DNA of 64,000 nucleotides. Origin: an uncultured Maribacter sp. (GTDB taxonomy: Bacteria > Bacteroidota > Bacteroidia > Flavobacteriales > Flavobacteriaceae). The translations under genes were made by a program, and so were the position numbers. Positions within the stretch are counted from its first letter, which is position 1, and every line of letters starts with the position of its first letter. Under the pieces are notes generated by a model, which was not told where the DNA came from, did no database searches, and saw only the letters and a program-made list of their open reading frames with translations. Shown here piece after piece: positions 9,639 to 16,926 of this stretch. The stretch is taken from the NCBI RefSeq assembly GCF_947500985.1, contig NZ_CANMTX010000001.1:682001-746000 (forward strand). The letters run 5' to 3'.

Positions 9639-10313
9639 CTATCGAGCCACTTTAATATCAACAATCATAATTTGACCATCGTTACTCTTCATTTTAATAG
9701 CACCTTTATGTCCCGCTGCATTCTCAAATAAAACAACAACCGGATAATCTTGTGGTCCCATTGCCTCGTCTTCATTCTCAATTACTAAGTCAACAAGTGA
9801 ACTTTCATCGCTTATAGCATCAAATTCTGCAACTGTCATTTGGTCTGCAGTATTTTCCATTTTTGTCGTTGTACCTCCTTCTATTTGCTCATCTATGAAC
9901 AAATCATCAGGACTCATCCAAAATAAGAATCCAGGATTTGATGGACTCATATCATACCAAGCTAAATCAATAGATGGTGCTATTTCTGCATCGATTTCAT
10001 TGTAAGTGTATAAATTTCCAGTGCTTGTAGAAAAGAAACGCTTAGTATCCAACCCATCAGTATCAACTATGAACTCCACATTTTCATATAAAACATAACT
10101 TGACAATTCTTCAGCTTCCTCTTCTTCTACTTCCTCTTCGGTTTCTTCTTCAGCTTCCTCCTCAGCCTCCTCTTCCTCTACTACTATCTCTTCTTCATCT
10201 GTTTGTTCAGTTAAGTCTTCGATAATTACATCTTCATTATCATCACTACATGAGATTACAGAAAATGCAGTTATAAAAAGGCAAATCAATAAAAAATTCT
10301 TCTTTAAAATCAT
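9639..10313 (-). CDS. lipoprotein with a long Glu-rich linker
   Basis: 224-residue secreted lipoprotein: signal peptide with lipobox FSVISCSDD (Cys near 22). An extremely acidic low-complexity stretch of almost only Glu, Ala, Thr and Val follows at about residues 37-70. The globular C-terminal domain begins near SSYVLYENVEF and shows no family I recognise. The acidic linker probably holds the domain away from the membrane. The gene is divergent from the ECF sigma factor operon and convergent with the ABC exporter. Confidence 0.8.
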   Translation of the reverse strand: MILKKNFLLICLFITAFSVISCSDDNEDVIIEDLTEQTDEEEIVVEEEEAEEEAEEETEEEVEEEEAEELSSYVLYENVEFIVDTDGLDTKRFFSTSTGNLYTYNEIDAEIAPSIDLAWYDMSPSNPGFLFWMSPDDLFIDEQIEGGTTTKMENTADQMTVAEFDAISDESSLVDLVIENEDEAMGPQDYPVVVLFENAAGHKGAIKMKSNDGQIMIVDIKVAR

Positions 10314-10453
10314 AAAAATAAGTTTTGGTTTATTTTACAACGGATAGATTATATAATTATTAGGATACCTATTAAAAAGCATCAAATATCATTCGGAATG
10401 ATTAAACCTTTCCCTAATTTCATTGTCTAAGAATAAACAAACCTCATTTATAG

Positions 10454-10996
10454 GTGATTGAAGAGGAAACATTAGTATTAGATTTAAAAACTAAAAGCAA
10501 GCAAGCACATGCTTTTGAGGTATTAGTTAATACCTATAAAGAACGCTTGTATTGGCAGATACGAAGTATTGTATTAAGCCATGACGATGCTGATGATGTT
10601 TTACAGAACACTTTTATTAAAGTCTATAAAAACATAGACGGATTTAAAGGAGATAGCAAACTCTTTTCTTGGATGTACCGTATTGCAACTAATGAGGCTT
10701 TGAATTATATAAAGCAACGAGCAAAATTACAGGGCGTATCTGATACAGACTATCAAAATAAATTAGTATCTAATCTAGAAGCTGATGTTTATTTTGAGGG
10801 AGATGAAATTCAACTTCAACTTCAGAAAGCGATTGCAACTTTACCCGAGAAGCAAAAATTGGTTTTCAATATGAAGTATTTTCAAGAGTTGAAATATGAA
10901 GAAATCTCTAAAATTCTAGATACTTCAGTAGGTGGCTTAAAAGCCTCTTATCACTTAGCAGTAAAAAAATTAGAACAGTATTTAAAAGAAGATTAA
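10454..10996 (+). CDS. ECF-type RNA polymerase sigma factor
   Basis: 180 residues with sigma region 2 (about 20-90, including LSHDDADDVLQNTFIKVYKN and SWMYRIATNEAL) and region 4 (about 120-175, including LPEKQKLVFNMKYFQ and the helix-turn-helix LKYEEISKILDTSVGGLK). The long acidic linker between them is normal for Bacteroidetes ECFs. The only start upstream of the conserved region is a GTG at 10454. It heads a tight three-gene cassette with a membrane protein that could be its anti-sigma factor and a small periplasmic protein. The target regulon is unknown. Confidence 0.92.
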   Translation: MIEEETLVLDLKTKSKQAHAFEVLVNTYKERLYWQIRSIVLSHDDADDVLQNTFIKVYKNIDGFKGDSKLFSWMYRIATNEALNYIKQRAKLQGVSDTDYQNKLVSNLEADVYFEGDEIQLQLQKAIATLPEKQKLVFNMKYFQELKYEEISKILDTSVGGLKASYHLAVKKLEQYLKED

Positions 10997-11029
10997 ACCT
11001 TTTATACAATTGATTGTCAAACTAGTATC

Positions 11030-11536
11030 ATGAACAAAAAGAACAAAATTCCGTTTAAAACTCCAGAAGGCTATTTCGATAGTTTTGAGGATAAACTAAT
11101 GGATAAATTATCTAAAACCGAAAGTACTATCCCTAAGGATAGCGCATTTAAGGTACCTGATAATTATTTTGAGTCGTTCAATGAATCTCTTAAAGGAAAA
11201 CTTGAAAATGAACCAAAGGTAATTTCGTTTTTTCCAATTAAAAAAATAATAGCTGTAGCTGCTTCAATTGCCGCTATTGCAATTATAGCTTTAAATTACA
11301 ATTGGAACTCATCAAGTGAATTAAGTTTTAGTGATTTAGCCAATACTGATATTGAAGCTTATTTTGAAAATAACGATTTTGAGCTTTCACCTTATGAGAT
11401 TGCTGAAGTTTTGCCAGTAACGAATACTGAATATTCAGATTTTTTAAGCTCTCCTATTGAGAGCGATAACCTTCTCGATTACTTAAATGAAAATGTTAGT
11501 GATTTTGATGAACTAAATATTGACTACAATGAATAA
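11030..11536 (+). CDS. single-pass membrane protein, probable anti-sigma partner
   Basis: 168 residues: a cytoplasmic N-terminal half, one transmembrane segment (about 76-94, IIAVAASIAAIAIIAL) and an acidic outer C-terminal half. The N-terminal part holds an imperfect duplication: PFKTPEGYFDSFEDKLMDKL and AFKVPDNYFESFNESLKGKL, i.e. F-K-x-P-x-x-Y-F-x-S-F-x-x-x-L-x-x-K-L twice. The position between an ECF sigma factor and a periplasmic protein, and this topology, suggest an anti-sigma factor, although no standard anti-sigma domain is recognised. Its end overlaps the next gene by eight bases. Confidence 0.75.
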   Translation: MNKKNKIPFKTPEGYFDSFEDKLMDKLSKTESTIPKDSAFKVPDNYFESFNESLKGKLENEPKVISFFPIKKIIAVAASIAAIAIIALNYNWNSSSELSFSDLANTDIEAYFENNDFELSPYEIAEVLPVTNTEYSDFLSSPIESDNLLDYLNENVSDFDELNIDYNE

Positions 11537-11966
11537 ATTTATAATTACAATATTCTTACTTGTAACTACCCTTTCTTTTGGACAGAGAAACCAAGATTGG
11601 GAGAAAATAAATACCTTAAAAGTAGCTTTCATTACTGAAAAGCTTTCTTTAAATACAAAAGAAGCTCAAGAGTTTTGGCCCGTGTACAATGAGTACCAAG
11701 AGAAAAGAAATGCTTTACGTAAAAAAGGTCATCAAGAAATTAAAAGCAAAATAAAAGATGCTGACACGCTTTCTGAAAAAGAAGCTCAAAAACTTCTAGC
11801 GCTTCATATGCAAATAGAAGAGGAAGAAGAAGTATTGGACAACGATTTTCTTAAAAAAATCAGTAAAGTTATTTCCGCAAAGAAGACACTTTTACTATTA
11901 CGATCAGAAGAAGAATTCAAGCGTCAATTAATGAAGCAATATCGTCAAAACAAGGGCGGTAAATAA
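11529..11966 (+). CDS. periplasmic sensor-like protein of an ECF cassette (Spy/CpxP-like)
   Basis: 145 residues from the ATG at 11529, which lies inside the end of the previous gene (ATGAATAA); a TTG at 11520 would add three residues. Signal peptide TIFLLVTTLSFGQ, then an almost wholly helical, charged domain with FITEKLSLNTKEAQEFWPVYNEYQ. This is the pattern of flavobacterial proteins called sensors of ECF sigma factors, similar in style to Spy/CpxP and other LTxxQ proteins. The probable role is sensing envelope stress or metals and controlling the anti-sigma factor. That role is inferred from context. Confidence 0.78.
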   Translation: MNKFIITIFLLVTTLSFGQRNQDWEKINTLKVAFITEKLSLNTKEAQEFWPVYNEYQEKRNALRKKGHQEIKSKIKDADTLSEKEAQKLLALHMQIEEEEEVLDNDFLKKISKVISAKKTLLLLRSEEEFKRQLMKQYRQNKGGK

Positions 11967-12989
11967 CTACTTAAAGGTTAATTTAGATATACGATTCTTA
12001 CCAGCAGCATAGGCAATAGAATCGTTTTGAAAACGTATGGTAAAGAAAGGCTCTTTTGATAGTTCTTTCCAATTAATTCCCATATCTGATGAATATGATA
12101 TTCCTGTAAAACCAATAGCTACAAGCCCAGTTCCGTTTGTACCCGGAACAAATTGCACACAACTTTTATAACCTGGGGCATTGCCGTCAGCTACCAAGCT
12201 CCAAGTTTGTCCACCATCTTTTGTGATTGCTTTGTTAGCCATAGCATTATCTGGATTAGTGTAATCTCCGCCAATGGCAAATCCTAAATTTTCATCATAG
12301 AAATCAATGGAATAAATACCCTCTGTTGCTTCGGCATTTTTGATGGGAGTTTGATAAGTTTCCCATGACCTCCCTTTATCCGAAGAAAACAGAATTCTTC
12401 CAGATGTGGTTGCCATCCAAATGTTATCACCTATTATCTTGATATTTGTATTACTTGCAGCAAAAGCTCCTTCACCTTCTATACCTTCTGGTAATTGTGA
12501 ACATGGTAGCTTAGACCACGTGTTTCCACCATCCGAAGTTATTATAACACTTAAACATCCGTCAACAGAATCTCCTATTGCAATTCCGTCTTTATCATTC
12601 AAAAAGGTCATAGCATCATAAAACACGCCTTCTCCCTCTTCTTTATACACCAATTCCATTCTACCGTTATCTCCTGTTTTATATAACAGCGCGGGCGATT
12701 CTATAGAAAGCATAAAAAAATCGGTAGATGTATGTGCCACTGCTCTAAATGCTGGTACACTCGTATGGTATTTTTCAACATTCGCACGCACTTTGGCAGT
12801 AGCCAAATCTACAGTACCAAAAGTACCTTTATTAGCAGCAAAGGCCAAACTATTACCCATAAGTTCTATAGCTCTAATACTTAAAGAATCTGAATATATT
12901 GTTTCGATAGTTACCGAATTAAATGTAGTTGGTTGCACACTTTCTGAACATGAAACCATTAAAACAATCAAAAGAAAAGTATAACGCAT
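11967..12989 (-). CDS. BNR/Ycf48-like beta-propeller lipoprotein
   Basis: 340 residues. Signal peptide with lipobox LMVSCSES (Cys near 14). A repeated pattern of Asp-box-like motifs follows: SDGGNTW, SSDKGRSW, KDGGQTW and SSDMGINW, typical of sialidase/Ycf48/VPS10-type propellers. Flavobacterial relatives are often called oxidoreductase, but no cofactor site is visible, so it is better described as a surface propeller of unknown function. Its stop codon abuts the stop of the convergent ECF cassette with no bases between. Confidence 0.82.
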   Translation of the reverse strand: MRYTFLLIVLMVSCSESVQPTTFNSVTIETIYSDSLSIRAIELMGNSLAFAANKGTFGTVDLATAKVRANVEKYHTSVPAFRAVAHTSTDFFMLSIESPALLYKTGDNGRMELVYKEEGEGVFYDAMTFLNDKDGIAIGDSVDGCLSVIITSDGGNTWSKLPCSQLPEGIEGEGAFAASNTNIKIIGDNIWMATTSGRILFSSDKGRSWETYQTPIKNAEATEGIYSIDFYDENLGFAIGGDYTNPDNAMANKAITKDGGQTWSLVADGNAPGYKSCVQFVPGTNGTGLVAIGFTGISYSSDMGINWKELSKEPFFTIRFQNDSIAYAAGKNRISKLTFK

Positions 12990-13041
12990 AGGATTATGGT
13001 ATAAAGTTGATCAAAAATAAATGGAATCGCTTCTAAAACAA

Positions 13042-13049
13042 TACCTTTG
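13042..13049 (+). promoter_or_regulatory. possible -7 box (TACCTTTG) for the rRNA methyltransferase
   Basis: TACCTTTG matches the Bacteroidetes -7 consensus TAnnTTTG. It is 98 bases upstream of the ATG at 13147. No well-spaced -33 TTG was found, so this is a weak call. Confidence 0.4.
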
Positions 13050-13146
13050 CAGCCATAATTTTTTGGAGGACTAAAGCCTATCTAATCGATAATCAATACA
13101 ATGACGGCTTCAAATCTTCTGACCATGTAAAATAATATCACTTCTA

Positions 13147-14361
13147 ATGAAATTACACAGAAATTTGGTGTTTGCCGTAATCGACGCCTTAAACCTAATA
13201 TTTAACGAAAACGAATATGCCGATAAGGTGGTTCAAAAAGTACTACGATACGACAAACGTTGGGGCGCTCGCGACCGCGGCTTTATTGCCGAAACTACCT
13301 ATGAAATGGTACGTTATAAGCGTTTATATACTGAAATAGCTGAAGTTAAAGCTCCTTTTAGCAGACCAGATCTATTTCGTATGTGGGCCGTTTGGGCCGT
13401 ACTAAAAGGTATTAGTTTACCAGATTGGAAACAGATAGAACCTACACCAGAAAGAAGAATTAAAGGTAAATTCGACGAGCTCTCTCAAATAAGAAAATAT
13501 AGAGAAGCTGTGCCAGATTGGATCGATGAGTTATGCGAAAAAGCTTTGGGTGAAAAATTATGGACCGAAGAGTTAGCCAAACTTAATGTACCTGCAGATG
13601 TTATTTTACGTACAAATACATTAAAAACGAACAAAGAAGAATTACGTAAAGCACTTTTAGACGAGAATATCGTTGCCGAACCTGTAAAAGGTCATCCTTC
13701 TGCATTGAAATTGGTTGAGAGAGCAAATGTTTTTGTTACCCAAGCTTTTAAAAACGGAATGTTCGAAGTTCAAGATGCCTCTTCTCAGTTAGTTGCCGAG
13801 TTTTTAGATGTTGAACCAGGGCAACGCGTGGTTGATACATGTGCCGGTGCTGGTGGTAAATCTTTACACTTAGCAGCGTTAATGGAAAATAAAGGTCAAT
13901 TGATTTCTATGGATATTTACGTAAGTAAATTGAAAGAACTTAAAAGACGTGCCAGACGTAACGGTGCTCATAATATTGAAGTACGTGAAATAGATTCTTC
14001 TAAAGTTTATAAAAAACTTTACGGAAGTGCAGACAGAGTATTAATTGATGCACCTTGTACCGGATTGGGGGTTCTTAGAAGAAACCCAGATTCTAAATGG
14101 AAAATGCAACCAGAATTTCTTGATAAAATTGTAAAAACGCAACACGAAATTATTAGAAGCTACAGTAAAATTGTTAAACCAGGCGGTAAAATGGTTTATG
14201 CTACATGTTCTATCCTACCTAGAGAAAATAGTCATCAGGTTCAGTCTTTCTTAAAATCAGAAGAAGGTAAAGACTTTAGCTTGGTCAAAGACAAAAAAAT
14301 ATACGCTTCTAAAAGTGGTTTTGACGGATTCTATATGGCATTGCTAGAGAAGAAAATCTAA
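13147..14361 (+). CDS. RsmB/NOP2-family RNA cytosine-C5 methyltransferase
   Basis: 404 residues. An N-terminal helical region resembles RsmB/NusB. The SAM-binding core starts with DTCAGAGGKSLHLAAL near residue 233. The two catalytic cysteines of m5C methyltransferases are present: motif IV DAPCTGLG (Cys near 302) and motif VI ATCSILPREN (Cys near 353). The likely substrate is 16S rRNA, but the target base cannot be assigned. A terminator follows 19 bases after the stop. Confidence 0.92.
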   Translation: MKLHRNLVFAVIDALNLIFNENEYADKVVQKVLRYDKRWGARDRGFIAETTYEMVRYKRLYTEIAEVKAPFSRPDLFRMWAVWAVLKGISLPDWKQIEPTPERRIKGKFDELSQIRKYREAVPDWIDELCEKALGEKLWTEELAKLNVPADVILRTNTLKTNKEELRKALLDENIVAEPVKGHPSALKLVERANVFVTQAFKNGMFEVQDASSQLVAEFLDVEPGQRVVDTCAGAGGKSLHLAALMENKGQLISMDIYVSKLKELKRRARRNGAHNIEVREIDSSKVYKKLYGSADRVLIDAPCTGLGVLRRNPDSKWKMQPEFLDKIVKTQHEIIRSYSKIVKPGGKMVYATCSILPRENSHQVQSFLKSEEGKDFSLVKDKKIYASKSGFDGFYMALLEKKI

Positions 14362-14380
14362 ATACTCTTTTTACAATTTA

Positions 14381-14417
14381 AAAAGCCTTTCAGTTCAAAA
14401 TGAACTGAAAGGCTTTT
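14381..14417. terminator. bidirectional intrinsic terminator
   Basis: 17-bp stem AAAAGCCTTTCAGTTCA / TGAACTGAAAGGCTTTT with loop AAA, continuing into more T on the + strand. It lies between convergent genes and should stop transcription from both sides. The AAAGGCTTTTT end resembles that of the terminator at 1263-1284. Confidence 0.9.
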
Positions 14418-14440
14418 TTTAATGGATAGTATTCAATAAC

Positions 14441-16033
14441 CTAATCTTTCAAAGTAGGATACTCGATACCCAGTTGTTCTAAATATGTATCGTATTTGGT
14501 TTCATCGTAATAGAACTTTTCTAATTCTGGTCTAAACTTGTCTTGCTTGTCTTTATTTAAATAAATTGGTGGCATATCACTTTCGGAAAGCATTGGTTGA
14601 TACTTTGTTTCTTTTTGTTGTTCATTATTGAAATAATCCCAAGCACCTTTTAACAACTCCGGCTTCAACAAAAAGTCCATAATTGTCATTGCCTCTACCT
14701 TTGCTCCAGCAATAACCCCTTTGTGAGCTATTGGTGTTGCCATAGCTATTGAATTACTCCAATGATGACCTTGTAGCCCAGGTATGTTAGAAGGGTAACG
14801 CAAAGTAACTGTAGGTACTTTCCATGAAACATCGCCAACGTCATCAGAACCTCCACTAATTGGTTCAACAACAGGAAGTCCTAATTCGGCTAATTCAACC
14901 GATAGACCTTCTATTTTCTTTGAATTGACTTCTGTTTGCACTGCTTTTGCTAGGTTTTGATCAGCTTCTGACCATTCTGGCAATCCCACTTCTTTAATGT
15001 TGGAAAACATGGTCTCTGCAATTATCTTATTATAATGTCGCGGCCATGCCGTACCTAAAATTTTAGATTTCATTGTGGTTCCTGTCATTAATGCCGCTCC
15101 TTTTGCCATATCATTAGCTATATCATACATTTCCATAATTCCTTCGTATTCAATATCTCTAAAATAGAACCAAATAGCTGCTTTTGAAGGCACAACATTA
15201 GGTTGATCCCCAGAATCGGTAAAGATAGAATGTGAACGTTTTAAAGGATGCAAATGCTCTCTTTTATAATTCCAAGCAACATTCATTAGTTCTGCAGCAT
15301 CCAAGGCACTTTTTCCTCTCCATGGCGATCCTGCAGAATGTGCAGCTTCACCTTCAAAAGCATATTCCACAGATATTAACCCTGTACCTGTTGTTGGTCC
15401 ATAAGACACACTTAAATTATTACTTACATGAGTAAAAATACACATATCGATATCGTCAAAAAGACCATCTCTTACATACCAAGCCTTTGCCGCAAGTAAT
15501 TCTTCGGCAATACCAGGCCATACTAATAATGTGCCTCCAATATTCTCACGTTCCATTATTTCTTTAACAGCCAAAGCTGAAATAATATTCATAGGTATAC
15601 CAGAATTATGACCTTCGCCATGTCCCGGACCTCCCTCTACTATAGGTTTGTGATAGGCTACACCTGGATATTGAGATGCCTTTGGAATACAATCTACATC
15701 ACTACCTAAAGCAATTGTAGGCCCTTCGCCATTGCTCCAAGTAGCAAACCAAGCCGTAGGAATCCCTGAAATAGAATTCTCTATTTCAAACCCATTTTCT
15801 GCCAGAATACCTGTCAAATATTTAGATGATTCTATTTCTTGGAATCCTAATTCTGAAAAACTAAAAACTTTATCTACCATAACCTGGGATAGTTTTTTAT
15901 TTTCTTCAACCAAAGTAGATACTTCAGTTTTTAATTTTTCAATTTGCTTGTTTGATTTTTTCTTTTGTGCAAATACGCCGCTTAAAATAAATAGACAGCA
16001 TGCAACTGTAAGTAGTGCATTTCTTTGTTTCAT
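14441..16033 (-). CDS. exported M20-family amidohydrolase, AbgB-like
   Basis: 530 residues with a signal peptide (LLTVACCLFILSGVFAQ) and then a M20D peptidase/amidohydrolase similar to p-aminobenzoyl-glutamate hydrolase subunit B. Likely metal ligands lie in GSDVDCIP, the GHGEGHNSG segment and PGIAEELLAAK, with a late GGSDDVGDVSW. A dimerisation domain interrupts the catalytic domain (EYAFEGEAAHSAGSPW). Expected activity is hydrolysis of an amide such as an N-acyl or folate-derived amide in the periplasm. The exported location differs from cytoplasmic E. coli AbgB. Confidence 0.85.
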   Translation of the reverse strand: MKQRNALLTVACCLFILSGVFAQKKKSNKQIEKLKTEVSTLVEENKKLSQVMVDKVFSFSELGFQEIESSKYLTGILAENGFEIENSISGIPTAWFATWSNGEGPTIALGSDVDCIPKASQYPGVAYHKPIVEGGPGHGEGHNSGIPMNIISALAVKEIMERENIGGTLLVWPGIAEELLAAKAWYVRDGLFDDIDMCIFTHVSNNLSVSYGPTTGTGLISVEYAFEGEAAHSAGSPWRGKSALDAAELMNVAWNYKREHLHPLKRSHSIFTDSGDQPNVVPSKAAIWFYFRDIEYEGIMEMYDIANDMAKGAALMTGTTMKSKILGTAWPRHYNKIIAETMFSNIKEVGLPEWSEADQNLAKAVQTEVNSKKIEGLSVELAELGLPVVEPISGGSDDVGDVSWKVPTVTLRYPSNIPGLQGHHWSNSIAMATPIAHKGVIAGAKVEAMTIMDFLLKPELLKGAWDYFNNEQQKETKYQPMLSESDMPPIYLNKDKQDKFRPELEKFYYDETKYDTYLEQLGIEYPTLKD

Positions 16034-16203
16034 GTTGGTTTTTTGAATTAGTTGCTAGAAGTTACATAAATTGATTGTGACGCGTGCGCAAACTATCAAT
16101 TTTTATCTAATTCAAAACCTGAGTTAACTATATTGAAGTAATAGTATTTTTTAAGGTATTAAAATCCACATTTGAAAACTTATGAGATTATTCTAAAGAG
16201 AAA

Positions 16204-16650
16204 TTAAAAAAGTGGCAACTGCTGATTTTGTGGAACTTCTGGAGTTTCTTTAACTTCGAGTAATTCTTGAATTTTAGGTACTTTTTTCACTTCTAGAACC
16301 TCTTTAATCTTTTTAACTTCAGGAATTGCTACAGTCTCAGCTATTTGTTTCTGCCCCCAGCCGGTCATCGCCTTCACAACCGGCAACAATGATTTACCTA
16401 ATGGTGTTAACGTATATTCTACTCGTGGTGGAATTTCACCATATAAGGTACGATCCAAGATACCCGTTCTCTCCAAAGACTTTAATTGCTTGCTTAACAT
16501 CTGGCGGTTTATCCCCTGAATTTCTGAAAAAAGCTTATTAAATCGATTGGTACCCTTATTGATATGATACAAAATTATTGGTTTCCATTTACCACCAATC
16601 ATATCCATACAATATTCAAGTGCTTCGGTATCATTATTTTGCTTCGCCAT
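16204..16650 (-). CDS. HxlR-family transcriptional regulator with an extra C-terminal tail
   Basis: 148 residues. The HxlR winged helix spans about 10-105, opening YCMDMIGGKWKPIILYHI and including NRQMLSKQLKSLERTGI and RVEYTLTPLGKSLLPV. HxlR proteins are redox- or electrophile-responsive repressors (YodB, HypR); the single Cys near residue 14 sits where the sensing Cys of YodB-type proteins lies. After the normal end near residue 108 there is a low-complexity tail of V-K-K, E-V-L-E and V-P repeats ending NQQLPLF, which is not typical of the family. Two dyads in the upstream region are likely operators. The regulated genes are unknown. Confidence 0.88.
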   Translation of the reverse strand: MAKQNNDTEALEYCMDMIGGKWKPIILYHINKGTNRFNKLFSEIQGINRQMLSKQLKSLERTGILDRTLYGEIPPRVEYTLTPLGKSLLPVVKAMTGWGQKQIAETVAIPEVKKIKEVLEVKKVPKIQELLEVKETPEVPQNQQLPLF

Positions 16651-16680
16651 GCTATTTTATTTAATCTTCGAACCCTCCTA

Positions 16681-16703
16681 AGTGGTTATACTATACAATC
16701 ACT
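16681..16703 (-). promoter_or_regulatory. imperfect dyad near the HxlR gene, possible operator
   Basis: 23-base imperfect palindrome beginning AGTGGTTATAC and ending ATCACT, with AGTG/CACT outer arms and about 8 of 11 matching pairs. It lies 30 bases upstream of the HxlR ATG and contains TACTATA, which is also in the second dyad. Confidence 0.45.
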
Positions 16704-16720
16704 TTAAAGTCCAACAAACA

Positions 16721-16742
16721 TACTATAATTATATTTATAGTA
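16721..16742 (-). promoter_or_regulatory. TACTATAA-N6-TTATAGTA dyad, probable HxlR operator
   Basis: Perfect 8-bp inverted repeat with a six-base spacer in the region between the divergent HxlR gene and purL. It resembles known YodB-type boxes (TACTATT-spacer-AATAGTA) bound by HxlR-family repressors in Bacillus. Autoregulation is the simplest reading. Confidence 0.6.
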
Positions 16743-16887
16743 AAAATCTAGTTTTCATACCATAAAGTAAAACTTTACGTAAAACAAATATTAAGATTAT
16801 AAAGGTAAAACAAAATCTCACTTATTTCATTAACAATCACTGTTTAAAAGTGTTTCAGATTACCGTAAATAGTTTCCCGTAAAGTCT

Positions 16888-16895
16888 TAATTTTG
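16888..16895 (+). promoter_or_regulatory. -7 box (TAATTTTG) of the purL promoter
   Basis: TAATTTTG fits TAnnTTTG and lies 31 bases before the purL ATG, a good distance for a short leader. No convincing -33 element is seen. No riboswitch-like fold was recognised in the leader. Confidence 0.5.
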
Positions 16896-16926
16896 TATTT
16901 CAAAAATCAATACCAGACACACTACA

